DNA of 64,000 nucleotides from Atherix ibis. Lineage: Eukaryota; Arthropoda; Insecta; Diptera; Athericidae. Shown in pieces: positions 1 through 14,828 of this stretch. The position numbers and the translations under genes were made by a program. Every line of letters starts with the position of its first letter. Positions within the stretch are counted from its first letter, which is position 1. The stretch covers positions 1 through 64,000 of the forward strand of contig CATQJD010000008.1 in the NCBI GenBank assembly GCA_958298945.1, in the 5' to 3' direction. The notes below the pieces were generated by a model that was not told the DNA's origin, made no database searches, and was given only the letters and a program-made list of their open reading frames with translations.

Positions 1-1844
1 CAACAATCCAACAAAACAACAAACCAACAAACCAACAAACAAACAAACCAACAAACCAACAAATCAATAAGCCAACAAACCAACAAACCAACAAACCAAC
101 AAACCAACAAACCAAATAACCAACAAACCAACAAACCAACAAGCCAACTAACCAACAAACCAACAAACCAAAAAACGAACAAACCAATAAACCAACAAAC
201 CAACAAACACACAAACCAACAAACCAAAAACCAACAAACGAACAAACCAGCCAGCCAACAAACCAACAAACCAACAAACCAACAAACCAACAAACCAACA
301 AACCAACAAACCAACAAACCAACAAACCAACAAACCAACAAACCAACAAACGAACTAACCAACAAACCAACAAGCTAACAAGCCAACAAACCAACAAACC
401 AACAAGCTAACAAGCCAACAAACCAACAAACCAACAAACCAAAAAACCAACAAACCAACAAGCCAACAAACCAACAAGCCAACAAACCAAAAAACGAACA
501 AACCAACAAATGAACAAACCAACAAACTAACAAACGAACAAACCAACAAACTAACAAACCAACAAACCAATAAACCAACTAACCAACAAATCAAATAACC
601 AACCAACCAACAAACGAACAAACCAACAAGCCAACAAACCAAAAAACGAACAAAGCAATAAACCAACAAAACCAACAAACAAACAAACCAACAAACCAAA
701 AAGCCAACAAGCCAACAAACAAACACACAAACAAACTAACAAACCAACAAACCAACAAGCCAACAAACCAACAAACCAACAAACCAACAAACCAACAAAC
801 CAACAAACCAACAAACCAACAAACCAACAAACCAACAAACCAACAAACCAACAAACCAACAAACCAAACAACCAACAAACCAACAAACCAACAAGCCAAC
901 AAACCAACAAACCAACAAACCAAAAAAACGAACAAACCAATAAACCAACAAACCAACAAAAAAACAAACCAACAAACCAAAAAGCTAACAAACGAACAAA
1001 CCAACAAGCCAATAAGTCAACAAACAAACACACCAACAAACTAACAAACCAACAAACCAACAAGCCAACAAACCAACAAACCAACTAACCAACAAATCAA
1101 CAAACCAACAAACCAACAAACCAAAAAACTAACAAACCAACAAGCCAACAAACCAACAAACCAACAAACCAACAAGCCAACAATCCAACAAAACAACAAA
1201 CCAACAAACCAACAAACGAATAAACCAACAAACCAACAAGTCAATAAGCCAACAAACCAACAAACCAACAAACCAACAAACCAACAAACCAACAAACAAA
1301 CAAACCAACAAACCATTAAACCAACAAACCAACAAACCAACAAACCAACAAAACAACAAACCAACAAACCAACAAACGAACAAACTAACAAGCCAACAAA
1401 CCAACAAACCAACAAACCAACAAACCAACAAACCAACAAACCAACATACCAACAAACCAACAAACGAACTAACCAACAAACCAACAAGCCAACAAGCCAA
1501 CAATCCAACAAACCCACAAACCAACAAACCAATAAACCAACAAACCAATAAACCAACACACCAACAAGCTAACAAGCCAACAAACCAACAAACCAACAAA
1601 CCAACAAACCAACAAACCAACAAGCCAACAAACCAACAAGCCAACAAACCAAAAAACGAACAAACCAACAAGCCAACAAACCAATAAGCCAACAAGCCAA
1701 CAAGCCAACAAACCAACAAACGAACAAATAAACAAACCAACAAACCAACAAACCAACAAGCCAACAAAACAAGTAACCAACAAACCAACAAACGAACAAA
1801 CCAACAAGCCAACAAACCAAAAAACGAACAAAGCAACAAACCAA
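1..1844 (+). repeat. Leading segment of domain A, no clean tandem copy of its own
   Basis: Variant octamers of domain A type are present: GCAATAAA at about 655, a nine-base unit with a run of seven A before CGAAC near 920, CCATTAAA at 1,313, and CCAACAAT followed by CCAACAAA and ACAACAAA near 1 and 1,183. These words match pieces of the HOR units further right, so this is probably the truncated tail of another HOR copy. I could not align it as one continuous block by eye. There is no coding or RNA signal. Confidence 0.6.
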
Positions 1845-2670
1845 CAAACCAACAAACCAACAAACCAACAAGCCAACAAACAAACACACCAACAAACTAA
1901 CAAACCAGCAAACCAACAAGCCAACAAACCAACAAACCAACAAACCAACTAACCAACAAACCAACAAACCAACAAACCAACAAACCAACAAACCAACAAA
2001 CCAACAATTCAACAAACCAACAAAACAAGTAACCAACAAACCAACAAACGAACAAACCAACAAGCCAACAAACCAAAAAACGAACAAAGCAACACACCAA
2101 CAAACCAACAAACCAACAAACCAACAAGCCAACAAACAAACACACCAACAAACTAACAAACCAACAAACCAAAAAGGCAACAAACCAACAAACCAACAAA
2201 CCAACTAACCAACAAACCAATAAACCAACAAACCAACAAACCAACAAACCAACAAACCAACAAACCAACAAGCCAACAAACAAACACACCAACAAACTAA
2301 CAAACCAACAAACCAACAAGCCAACAAACCAACAAACCAACAAACCAACTAACCAACAAACCAACAAACCAACAAACCAACAAACCAACAAACCAACAAA
2401 CCAACAATTCAACAAACCAACAAAACAAGTAACCAACAAACCAACAAACGAACAAACCAACAAGCCAACAAACCAAAAAACGAACAAAGCAACACACCAA
2501 CAAACCAACAAACCAACAAACCAACAAGCCAACAAACAAACACACCAACAAACTAACAAACCAACAAACCAAAAAGGCAACAAACCAACAAACCAACAAA
2601 CCAACTAACCAACAAACCAATAAACCAACAAACCAACAAACCAACAAACCAACAAACCAACAAACCAACA
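1845..2670 (+). repeat. Tandem duplication with a 400-bp period
   Basis: The word CCAACAATTCAAC occurs at 2,001 and again at 2,401. The flanks stay in register at exactly 400 bases (50 octamers) from about 1,845/2,245 to about 2,270/2,670. Shared details include CCAACTAACC at 1,945/2,345, AACAAGTAACC at about 2,025/2,425, GCAACACACC at about 2,089/2,489 and AAAAAGGCAAC at about 2,171/2,571. One difference is CCAGCAAA in the first copy against CCAACAAA in the second. A third copy of the AATTC word is at 4,950 in the next HOR. Confidence 0.88.
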
Positions 2671-4889
2671 AACCAAAAAACCAACAAACTAACAAACCAA
2701 CAAACCAACAAACCAACAAACCAACAAACCAAAAAACCAACAAACCAACAAGCCAACAAACCAACAAACCAACAAGCCAACAATCCAACAAAACAACAAA
2801 CCAACAAACTAACAAACCAACAAATCAATAAGCCAACAAACCAACAAACCAACAAACTAACAAACCAACAAACCAAATAACCAACAAACCAACAAACCAA
2901 CAAGCCAACAAACCAACAAACCAACAAACCAAAAAACTAACAAACCAATAAACCAACAAACCCACAAACACAAAAACCAACAAACCAAAAACCAACAAAC
3001 GAACAAACCAGCAAGCCAACAAACCAACAAACCAACAAACCAACAAACCAACAAACCAACAAACCAACAAACCAACAAACCAACAAACCAACAAACCAAG
3101 AAACACAAAAACCAACAAACCAAAACCCAACAAACGAACAAACCAGCAAGCCAACAAACCAACAAACCAACAAACCAACAAGCCAACAAACCAACAAACC
3201 AACAAACCAACAAACCAATAAACCAACAAACCAACAAACCACCACACCAAAAAGCTAACAAGCCAACAAACCAACAAACCAACAAACCAACAAACCAACA
3301 AACCAACAAGCCAACAAACCAACAAGCCAACAAACCAAAAAACGAACAAACCAACAAGCCAAAAAACCAATAAGCCAACAACCCAACAAGCCAACAAACC
3401 AACAAACCTACAAACGAACAAACCAAAAACCAACAAACGAACAAACCAGCAAGCCAACAAACCAACAAACCAACAAACCAACAAACCAACAAACCAACAA
3501 ACCAACAAACCAACAAACCAACAAACGAACTAACCAACAAACCAACAAGCCAACAAGCCAACAAACCAACAAACCAACAAGCTAACAAGCCAACAAACCA
3601 ACAAACCAACAAACCAACAAACCAACAAACCAAAAAGCCAACAAACCAACAAGCCAACAAACCAAAAAACGAACAAACCAACAAATGAACAAACCAACAA
3701 ACTAACAAACGAACAAACCAACAAACCAACAAACCAACAAACCAATAAACCAACAAACCAACAAATCAAGTAACCAACCAACCAACAAACGAACAAACCC
3801 ACAAGCCAACAAACCAAAAAACGAACAAAGCAATAAACCAACAAACCAACAAACAAACAAACCAACAAACCAAAAAGCCAACAAGCCAACAAACAAACAC
3901 ACAAACAAACTAACAAACCAACAAACCAACAAGCCAACAAACCAACAAACCAACAAACCAACAAACCAACAAACCAACAAACCAACAAACCAACAAACCA
4001 AACAAGCAACAAACCAAAAAGCTAACAAACGAACAAACCAGCAAGCCAACAAACCAAAAAACGAACAAAGCAATAAACCAACAAACCAACAAACAAACAA
4101 ACCAACAAACCAAAAAGCCAACAAGCCAACAAACAAACACACAAACAAACTAACAAACCAACAAACCAACAAGCCAACAAACCAACAAACCAACAAACCA
4201 ACAAACCAACAAACCAACAAACCAACAAACCAACAAACCAACAAACCAACCAACCAACAAACGAACAAACCCACAAGCCAACAAACCAAAAAACGAACAA
4301 AGCAATAAACCAACAAACCAACAAACAAACAAACCAACAAACCAAAAAGCCCACAAGCCAACAAACAAACACACAAACAAACACACAAACAAACTAACAA
4401 ACCAACAAACCAATAAGCCAACAAACCAACAAACCAACAAACCAACAAACCAACAAACCAACAAACCAACAAACCAACAAACCAAACAACCAACAAACCA
4501 ACAAACCAACCAACCAACAAACGAACAAACCCACAAGCCAACAAAACAAAAAACTAACAAAGCAATAAACCAACAAACCAACAAACAAACAAACGAACAA
4601 ATCAAAAAGCCAACAAGCCAACAAACAAACACACAAACAAACACACAAACAAACTAACAAACCAACAAACCAACAAGCCAACAAACCAACAAGCCAACAA
4701 ACCAACAAACCAACAAACCAACAAACCAACAAACCAACAAACCAACAAACCAACAAACCAACCAACCAACAAACGAACAAACCCACAAGCCAACAAACCA
4801 AAAAACGAACAAAGCAATAAACCAACAAACCAACAAACAAACAAACGAACAAATCAAAAAGCCAACAAGCCAACAAACAAACACACAAA
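2341..4889 (+). repeat. 2.5-kb higher-order repeat, copy 1
   Basis: This block matches the one that begins at about 4,890. Matching markers are CCAACAATTC at 2,401 and 4,950 (distance 2,549), ACCCAAC at 3,381 and 5,882 (2,501), and TCAAGTAACC with its G at 3,770 and 6,279 (2,509). The drift in distance is explained by gain or loss of whole octamers: 48 bases fewer in copy 2 before 5,882 and 8 more after it. Near 4,300 copy 1 has one extra sub-repeat of about 232 bases. Confidence 0.85.
3770..4889 (+). repeat. Minor-order repeat of 232-260 bp, five copies
   Basis: The word CGAACAAAGCAATAAACC recurs with its GCAATAAA at 3,830, 4,070, 4,302, 4,562 and 4,814, spacings 240, 232, 260 and 252. Each copy also has CCAACAAACGAACAAACCC or a variant upstream and CAAACACACAAACAAAC downstream. 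The 252 and 260 spacings include a 12-base unit (extra CAAACAAACACA), which is why they are not multiples of 8. Confidence 0.85.
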
Positions 4890-7150
4890 CAAACTAACAA
4901 ACCAACAAACCAACAAACCAACAAACCAACAAACCAACAAACCAACAAACCAACAATTCAACAAACCAACAAAACAAGTAACCAACAAACCAACAAACGA
5001 ACAAACCAACAAGCCAACAAACCAAAAAACGAACAAAGCAACACACCAACAAACCAACAAACCAACAAACCAACAAGCCAACAAACAAACACACCAACAA
5101 ACTAACAAACCAACAAACCAAAAAGGCAACAAACCAACAAACCAACAAACCAACTAACCAACAAACCAATAAACCAACAAACCAACAAACCAACAAACCA
5201 ACAAACCAACAAACCAACAAACCGAAAAACCAACAAACTAACAAACCAACAAACCAACAAACCAACAAACCAACAAACCAAAAAACCAACAAACCAACAA
5301 GCCAACAAACCAACAAACCAACAAGCCAACAATCCAACAAAACAACAAACCAACAAACCAACAAACCAAAAAATCAATAAGCCAACAAACCAACAAACCA
5401 ACAAACTAACAAACCAACAAACCAAATAACCAACAAACCAACAAACCAACAAGCCAACAAACCAACAAACCAACAAACCAAAAAACTAACAAACCAATAA
5501 ACCAACAAACCAACAAACACAAAAACCAACAAACCAAAAACCAACAAACGAACAAACCAGCAAGCCAACAAACCAACAAACCAACAAACCAACAAACCAA
5601 CAAACCAACAAACCAACAAACCAACAAACACAAAAACCAACAAACCAAAACCCAACAAACGAACAAACCAGCAAGCCAACAAACCAACAAACCAACAAAC
5701 CAACAAGCCAACAAACCAACAAACCAACAAACCAACAAACCAATAAACCAACAAACCAACAAACCACCACACCAAAAAGCTAACAAGCCAACAAACCAAC
5801 AAACCAACAAGCCAACAAACCAACAAGCCAACAAACCAAAAAACGAACAAACCAACAAGCCAAAAAACCAATAAGCCAACAACCCAACAAGCCAACAAAC
5901 CAACAAACCTACAAACGAACAAACCAAAAACCAACAAACGAACAAACCAGCAAGCCAACAAACCAACAAACCAACAAACCAACAAACCAACAAACCAACA
6001 AACCAACAAACCAACAAACCAACAAACGAACTAACCAACAAACCAACAAGCCAACAAGCCAACAAACCAACAAACCAACAAGCTAACAAGCCAACAAACC
6101 AACAAACCAACAAACCAACAAACCAACAAACCAAAAAGCCAACAAACCAACAAGCCAACAAACCAAAAAACGAACAAACCAACAAATGAACAAACCAACA
6201 AACTAACAAACGAACAAACCAACAAACCAACAAACCAACAAACCAACAAACCAATAAACCAACAAACCAACAAATCAAGTAACCAACCAACCAACAAACG
6301 AACAAACCCACAAGCCAACAAACCAAAAAACGAACAAAGCAATAAACCAACAAACCAACAAACAAACAAACCAACAAACCAAAAAGCCAACAAGCCAACA
6401 AACAAACACACAAACAAACTAACAAACCAACAAACCAACAAGCCAACAAACCAACAAACCAACAAACCAACAAACCAACAAACCAACAAACCAACAAACC
6501 AACAAACCAACAAACCAACAAACCAACCAACCAACAAACGAACAAACCCACAAGCCAACAAACCAAAAAACGAACAAAGCAATAAACCAACAAACCAACA
6601 AACAAACAAACCAACAAACCAAAAAGCCCACAAGCCAACAAACAAACACACAAACAAACACACAAACAAACTAACAAACCAACAAACCAACAAGCCAACA
6701 AACCAACAAACCAACAAACCAACAAACCAACAAACCAACAAACCAACAAACCAACAAACCAAACAACCAACAAACCAACAAACCAACCAACCAACAAACG
6801 AACAAACCCACAAGCCAACAAACCAAAAAACGAACAAAGCAATAAACCAACAAACCAACAAACAAACAAACGAACAAATCAAAAAGCCAACAAGCCAACA
6901 AACAAACACACAAACAAACTAACAAACCAACAAACCAACAAGCCAACAAACCAACAAGCCAACAAACCAACAAACCAACAAACCAACAAACCAACAAACC
7001 AACAAACCAACAAACCAACAAACCAACAAACCAACCAACCAACAAACGAACAAACCCACAAACCAACAAACCAAAAAACGAACAAAGCAATAAACCAACA
7101 AACCAACAAACAAACAAACGAACAAATCAAAAAGCCAACAAGCCAACAAA
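4890..7150 (+). repeat. 2.5-kb higher-order repeat, copy 2
   Basis: This is the partner of the block at 2,341-4,889 and directly abuts it, so the two form a tandem pair. It carries the same order of markers: CCAACAATTC at 4,950, AAAAAGGCAAC near 5,120, the seven-base units near 5,530 and 5,640, ACCCAAC at 5,882, ATGAAC near 6,186 and TCAAGTAACC near 6,279. It then has four copies of the 240-260-base sub-repeat instead of five. It is about 290 bases shorter than copy 1, mostly through loss of one sub-repeat. Confidence 0.83.
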
Positions 7151-7160
7151 CAAACACACA
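6260..7160 (+). repeat. Minor-order repeat of 240-260 bp, four copies
   Basis: GCAATAAA after CGAACAAA is at 6,339, 6,579, 6,839 and 7,087, spacings 240, 260 and 248. It corresponds to the five-copy block at 3,770-4,889 with one copy lost: the copy at 4,302 has no partner here, and the distance between matched markers drops from 2,509 to about 2,277 at that point. Confidence 0.83.
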
Positions 7161-7189
7161 AACAAACTAACAAACCAACAAACCAACAA

Positions 7190-9420
7190 GCCAACAAACC
7201 AACAAACCAACAAACCAACAAGCCAACAAACCAACAAACCAACAAACCAAAAAAACGAACAAACCAATAAACCAACAAACCAACAAACAAACAAACCAAC
7301 AAACCAAAAAGCTGACAAACGAACAAACCAGCAAGCCAACAAACCAACAAACCAACAAACCAACAAACCAACAAACGAACAAACCAACAAAACAACAAAC
7401 CAACAAACCAACAAACCAATTAACCAACAAACCAACAAACCAAGTAACCAACCAACCAACAAACGAACAAACCAACAAGCCAACAAACCAAAAAACGAGT
7501 AAAGCAACAAAGCAACAAACCAACAAACCAACAAACCAACAAACCAACAAGCCAACAAGCCAACAAACAAACACACAAACAAACTAACAAATCAACAAAC
7601 CAACAAGCCAACAAACCAACAAACCAACAAACCAACAAACCAACAAACCAACAAACCAACAAACCAAAAAACTAACAAACCAACAAGCCAACAAACCAAC
7701 AAACCAACAAGCCAACAATCCAACAAAACAACAAACCAACAAACCAACAAACCAACAAACCAACAAACGAACAAACCAACAAGCCAACAAACTAACAAAC
7801 CAACAAACCAACAAACCAACAAACCAACATACCAACAAACCAACAAACGAACTAACCAACAAACCAACAAGCCAACAAGCCAACAATCCAACAAACCCAC
7901 AAACCAACAAGTCAATAAGCCAACAAACCAACAAACCAACAAACCAACAAACCAACAAACCAACAAACAAACAAACCAACAAACCATTAAACCAACAAAC
8001 CAACAAACCAACAAACCAACAAAACAACAAACCAACAAACCAACAAACGAACAAACCAACAAGCCAACAAACCAACAAACCAACAAACCAACAAACCAAC
8101 AAACCAACATACCAACAAACCAACAAACGAACTAACCAACAAACCAACAAGCCAACAAGCCAACAATCCAACAAACCCACAAACCAACAAACCAATAAAC
8201 CAACAAACCAATAAACCAATACACCAAAAAGCTAACAAGCCAACAAACCAACAAACCAACAAACCAACAAACCAACAAACCAACAAGCCAACAAACCAAC
8301 AAGCCAACAAACCAAAAAACGAACAAACCAACAAGCCAAAAAACCAATAAGCCAACAACCCAACAAGCCAACAAACCAACAAACCTACAAACGAACAAAC
8401 CAAAAACCAACAAACGATCAAACCAGCAAGCCAACAAACCAACAAACCAACAAACCAACAAACCAACAAACCAACAAACCAACAAACCAAGAAACCAACA
8501 AACGAACTAACCAACAAGCCAACAAACCAACAAACCAAGAAGCTAACAAGCCAACAAACCAACAAACCAACAAACCAACAAACCAACAAACCAACAAGCC
8601 AACAAACCAACAAGCCAACAAACCAAAAAACGAACAAACCAACAAATGAACAAACCAACAAACTAACAAACGAACAAACCAACAAACCAACAAACCAACA
8701 AACCAATAAACCAACAAACCAACAAATCAAGTAACCAACCAACCAACAAACGAACAAACCCACAAGCCAACAAACCAAAAAACGAACAAAGCAATAAACC
8801 AACAAACCAACAAACAAACAAACCAACAAACCAAAAAGCCAACAAGCCAACAAACAAACACACAAACAAACTAACAAACCAACAAACCAACAAGCCAACA
8901 AACCAACAAACCAACAAACCAACAAACCAACAAACCTACAAACCAACAAACCAACAAACCAAACAACCAACAAACCAACAAACCAACAAGCCAACAAACC
9001 AACAAACCAACAAACCAAAAAAACGAACAAACCAATAAACCAACAAACCAACAAACAAACAAACCAACAAACCAAAAAGCTAACAAACGAACAAACCAGC
9101 AAGCCAACAAACCAACAAACCAACAAACCAACAAACCAACAAACCAACAAACCAACAAACCGACAAACGAACTAACCAACAAACCAACAAGCCAACAAGC
9201 CAACAAACCAACAAACCAAAAAACCAACAAACCAATAAACCAACAAACCAACAAACCAACACACCAACAAGCTAACAAGCCAACAAACCAACAAACCAAC
9301 AAACCAACAAACCAACAAACCAACAAGCCAACAAACCAACAAGCCAACAAACCAAAAAACTAACAAACCAACAAGCCAAAAAACCAATAAGCCAACAACC
9401 CAACAAGCCAACAAACTAAC
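7190..9420 (+). repeat. 2.7-kb higher-order repeat pair, left copy
   Basis: This block matches 9,900-12,150. Shared rare words are the seven-A unit before CGAAC (C at 7,256 and 9,969, distance 2,713), GAGTAAAG at 7,497 and 10,210 (2,713), CCATTAAA at 7,984 and 10,713 (2,729), ACCCAAC at 8,358 and 11,087 (2,729), the private word CGATCAAACC with its G at 8,416 and 11,145 (2,729), and ACCCAAC at 9,398 and 12,132 (2,734). The only phase changes are small indels of whole octamers plus a few bases. Confidence 0.87.
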
Positions 9421-12131
9421 AAACCTACAAACGAACAAACCAACAAACCAACAAACCAACAAACCAACAAACCAAACAACCAACAAACCAACAAACCAAC
9501 CAACCAACAAACGAACAAACCCACAAGCCAACAAACCAAAAAACGAACAAAGCAATAAACCAACAAACCAACAAACAAACAAACGAACAAATCAAAAAGC
9601 CAACAAGCCAACAAACAAACACACAAACAAACTAACAAACCAACAAACCAACAAGCCAACAAACCAACAAGCCAACAAACCAACAAACCAACAAACCAAC
9701 AAACCAACAAACCAACAAACCAACAAACCAACAAACCAACAAACCAACCAACCAACAAACGAACAAACCCACAAGCCAACAAACCAAAAAACGAACAAAG
9801 CAATAAACCAACAAACCAACAAACAAACAAACGAACAAATCAAAAAGCCAACAAGCCAACAAACAGACACACAAACAAACTAACAAACCAACAAACCAAC
9901 AAGCCAACAAACCAACAAACCAACAAACCAACAAGCCAACAAACCAACAAACCAACAAACCAAAAAAACGAACAAACCAATAAACCAACAAACCAACAAA
10001 TAAACAAACCAACAAACCAAAAAGCTAACAAACGAACAAACCAGCAAGCCAACAAACCAACAAACCAACAAACCAACAAACCAACAAACGAACAAACCAA
10101 CAAAACAACAAACCAACAAACCAACAAACCAATTAACCAACAAACCAACAAACCAAGTAACCAACCAACCAACAAACGAACAAACCAACAAGCCAACAAA
10201 CCAAAAAACGAGTAAAGCAACAAAGCAACAAACCAACAAACCAACAAACCAACAAACCAACAAACCAACAAGCCAACAAGCCAACAAACAAACACACAAA
10301 CAAACTAACAAATCAACAAACCAACAAGCCAACAAACCAACAAACCAACAAACCAACAAACCAACAAACCAACAAACCAACAAACCAACAAACCAAAAAA
10401 CTAACAAACCAACAAGCCAACAAACCAACAAACCAACAAGCCAACAATCCAACAAAACAACAAACCAACAAACCAACAAACCAACAAACCAACAAACGAA
10501 CAAACCAACAAGCCAACAAACTAACAAACCAACAAACCAACAAACCAACAAACCAACATACCAACAAACCAACAAACGAACTAACCAACAAACCAACAAG
10601 CCAACAAGCCAACAATCCAACAAACCCACAAACCAACAAGTCAATAAGCCAACAAACCAACAAACCAACAAACCAACAAACCAACAAACCAACAAACAAA
10701 CAAACCAACAAACCATTAAACCAACAAACCAACAAACCAACAAACCAACAAAACAACAAACCAACAAACCAACAAACGAACAAACCAACAAGCCAACAAA
10801 CCAACATACCAACAAACCAACAAACCAACAAACCAACATACCAACAAACCAACAAACGAACTAACCAACAAACCAACAAGCCAACAAGCCAACAATCCAA
10901 CAAACCCACAAACCAACAAACCAATAAACCAACAAACCAATAAACCAATACACCAAAAAGCTAACAAGCCAACAAACCAACAAACCAACAAACCAACAAA
11001 CCAACAAACCAACAAGCCAACAAACCAACAAGCCAACAAACCAAAAAACGAACAAACCAACAAGCCAAAAAACCAATAAGCCAACAACCCAACAAGCCAA
11101 CAAACCAACAAACCTACAAACGAACAAACCAAAAACCAACAAACGATCAAACCAGCAAGCCAACAAACCAACAAACCAACAAACCAACAAACCAACAAAC
11201 CAACAAACCAACAAACCAAGAAACCAACAAACGAACTAACCAACAAACCAACAAGCCAACAAGCCAACAAACCAACAAACCAAGAAGCTAACAAGCCAAC
11301 AAACCAACAAACCAACAAACCAACAAACCAACAAACCAACAAGCCAACAAACCAACAAGCCAACAAACCAAAAAACGAACAAACCAACAAATGGACAAAC
11401 CAACAAACTAACAAACGAACAAACCAAACCAACAAACCAATAAACCAACAAACCAACAAATCAAGTAACCAACCAACCAACAAACGAACAAACCCACAAG
11501 CCAACAAACCAAAAAACGAACAAAGCAATAAACCAACAAACCAACAAACAAACAAACCAACAAACCAAAAAGCCAACAAGCCAACAAACAAACACACAAA
11601 CAAACTAACAAACCAACAAACCAACAAGCCAACAAACCAACAAACCAACAAACCAACAAACCAACAAACCTACAAACCAACAAACCAACAAACCAAACAA
11701 CCAACAAACCAACAAACCAACAAGCCAACAAACCAACAAACCAACAAACCAAAAAAACGAACAAACCAATAAACCAACAAACCAACAAACAAACAAACCA
11801 ACAAACCAAAAAGCTAACAAACGAACAAACCAGCAAGCCAACAAACCAACAAACCAACAAACCAACAAACCAACAAACCAACAAACCAACAAACCGACAA
11901 ACGAACTAACCAACAAACCAACAAGCCAACAAGCCAACAAACCAACAAACCAAAAAACCAACAAACCAATAAACCAACAAACCAACAAACCAACACACCA
12001 ACAAGCTAACAAGCCAACAAACCAACAAACCAACAAACCAACAAACCAACAAACCAACAAGCCAACAAACCAACAAGCCAACAAACCAAAAAACGAACAA
12101 ACCAACAAGCCAAAAAACCAATAAGCCAACA
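9398..12131 (+). repeat. Domain A HOR unit 1 (2,734 bp)
   Basis: Units in this train are cut at the word ACCCAAC followed by CCTACAAACG. Here the anchor is at 9,398. GAGTAAAG comes 812 bases later (10,210) instead of the 179 bases seen in later units, because the two-copy 248-base block and a seven-A segment lie between. CCATTAAA is at 10,713, CGATC at 11,145 and a second ACCCAAC at 11,087. It is the same length as the others although its content is rearranged, so it is a recombinant between the left (7.2-9.4 kb) and right arrangements. Confidence 0.78.
9480..9870 (+). repeat. Minor-order repeat of 248 bp, two copies
   Basis: GCAATAAA after CGAACAAA is at 9,552 and 9,800 (spacing 248), each with CCAACCAACCAACAAACG upstream and CAAACACACAAACAAAC (one copy CAGACACAC) downstream. 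This is the third and shortest copy-number state of the block seen with five copies near 4 kb and four near 6.7 kb. Confidence 0.8.
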
Positions 12132-14828
12132 ACCCAACAAGCCAACAAACTAACAAACCTACAAACGAACAAACCAACAAACCAACAAACGAACAAACCA
12201 ACAAACCAACAAACCAACAAACCAACAAACCAATTAACCAACAAACCAACAAACCAAGTAACCAACCAACCAACAAACGAACAAACCAACAAGCCAACAA
12301 ACCAAAAAACGAGTAAAGCAACAAAGCAACAAACCAACAAACCAACAAACCAACAAACCAACAAGCCAACAAGCCAACAAACAAACACACAAACAAACTA
12401 ACAAATCAACAAACCAACAAGCCAACAAACCAACAAACCAACAAACCAACAAACCAACAAACCAACAAACCAACAAACCAACAAACCAAAAAACTAACAA
12501 ACCAACAAGCCAACAAACCAACAAACCAACAAGCCAACAATCCAACAAAACAACAAACCAACAAACCAACAAACGAATAAACCAACAAACCAACAAGTCA
12601 ATAAGCCAACAAACCAACAAACCAACAAACCAACAAACCAACAAACCAACAAACCAACAAACAAACAAACCAACAAACCATTAAACCAACAAACCAACAA
12701 ACCAACAAACCAACAAAACAACAAACCAACAAACCAACAAACGAACAAACCAACAAGCCAACAAACCAACAAACCAACAAACCAACAAACCAAAAAACCA
12801 ACAAACCAACATACCAACAAACCAACAAACGAACTAACCAACAAACCAACAAGCCAACAAGCCAACAATCCAACAAACCCACAAACCAACAAACCAATAA
12901 ACCAACAAACCAATAAACCAACACACCAACAAGCTAACAAGCCAACAAACCAACAAACCAACAAACCAACAAACCAACAAACCAACAAACCAAGAAGCCA
13001 ACAGACCAACAAGCCAACAAACCAAAAAACGAACAAACCAACAAGCCAACAAACCAATAAGCCAACAAGCCAACAAGCCAACAAGCCAACAAACCAACAA
13101 ACCTACAAACGAACAAACCAACAAACCAACAAACCAACAAACGAACAAACCAACAAACCAATAAACCAACAAACCAACAAACCAATTAACCAACCAACCA
13201 ACAAACGAACAAACCAACAAGCCAACAAACCAAAAAACGAACAAAGCAACAAACCAACAAACCAACAAACCAACAAACCAACAAGCCAACAAGCCAACAA
13301 ACAAACACTCAAACAAACTAACAAACCAACAAACCAACAAGCCAACAAACCAACAAACCAACAAACCAACAAACCAACAAACCAACAAACCAACAAACGA
13401 ACAAACCAACAAACCAACAATCCAATAAGCCAACAAACCAACAAACCAACAAACCAACAAACCAACAAGCCAACAAACAAACACACAAACAAACTAACAA
13501 ACCAACAAACCAACAAGCCAACAAACCAACAAACCAGAAAAACCAAAAAACCAACAAACCAACAAACCAACAAACCAACAAACCAACAAACCAACAAACA
13601 AACAAACCAACAAACAAACAAACCAACAAACCAACAAATAAACAAACCAACAAACCAACAAACCAACAAACCAACAAACCAACAAATCAAATAACCAACA
13701 AACCAACAAACCAACAAGCCAACAAACCAACAAACCAACAAACCAAAAAACGAACAAACCAATAAACCAACAAACCAACAAACACACAAACCAACAAACC
13801 AAAAACCAACAAACGAACAAACCAGCAAGCCAACAAACCAACAAACCAACAAACCAACAAACCAACAAACCAACAAACCAACAAACCAACAAACCAACAA
13901 ACCAACAAACCAACAAACCATCAAACCAACAAACGAACTAACCAACAAACCAACAAGCCAACAAGCCAACAAACCAACAAACCAACAAGCTAACAAGCCA
14001 ACAAACCAACAGACCAACAAACCAACAAACCAACAAACCAACAAGCCAACAAACCAACAAGCCAACAAACCAAAAAACGAACAAACCAACAAATGAACAA
14101 ACCAACAAACTAACAAACGAACAAACCAACAAACCAAAAAACCAACAAACCAATAAACCAACAAACCAACAAATCAAGTAACCAACCAACCAACAAACGA
14201 ACAAACCAACAAGCCAACAAACCAAAAAACGAACAAAGCAATAAACCAACAAACCAACAAACAAACAAACCAACAAACCAAAAAGCCAAGAAGCCAACAA
14301 ACAAACACACAAACAAACTAACAAACCAACAAACCAACAAACTAACAAACGAACAAACCAACAAACCAACAAACCAACAAACCAACAAACCAACAAACCA
14401 ACAAACCAACAAACCAACAAACCAACAAACCAAACAACCAACAAACCAACAAACCAACAAACCAAAAAAACGAACAAACCAATAAACCAACAAACCAACA
14501 AACAAACAAACCAACAAACGAACAAACCAGCAAGCCAACAAACCAACAAACCAACAAACCAACAAACCAACAAACCAACAAACCAACAAACCGACAAACG
14601 AACTAACCAACAAACCAACAAGCCAGCAAGCCAACAAACCAACAAACCAACAAACCAACAAACCAATAAGCCAACAAACCAACAAACCAACACACCAACA
14701 AGCTAACAAGCCAACAAACCAACAAACCAACAAACAAACAAACCAACAAACCAACAAGCCAACAAACCAACAAGCCAACAAACCAAAAAACGAACAAACC
14801 AACAATCCAAAAAACCAATAATACAACA
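12132..14828 (+). repeat. Domain A HOR unit 2 (2,697 bp)
   Basis: The anchor is at 12,132, GAGTAAAG at 12,311 (anchor +179) and CCATTAAA at 12,678. CCAGAAAAACC has its G at 13,537, CAAACACTCAAAC is near 13,305, the CCAAATAACC word near 13,690, ATGAAC near 14,093, and the seven-A unit near 14,464. It contains the CCAGAAAAACC module that units 1, 3 and 4 lack. Confidence 0.8.

Noticed and set aside
5406..6869. 487-codon open frame on the - strand and hundreds of similar ones
   Set aside because: It is a periodic V-C-W-F-V-G-L-L frame that starts at TTG within the satellite. Equivalent frames overlap in all three phases, and boundaries fall on variant octamers that create TAG or TGA. There is no codon bias, promoter or conserved non-repeat region, so it is not called as coding.
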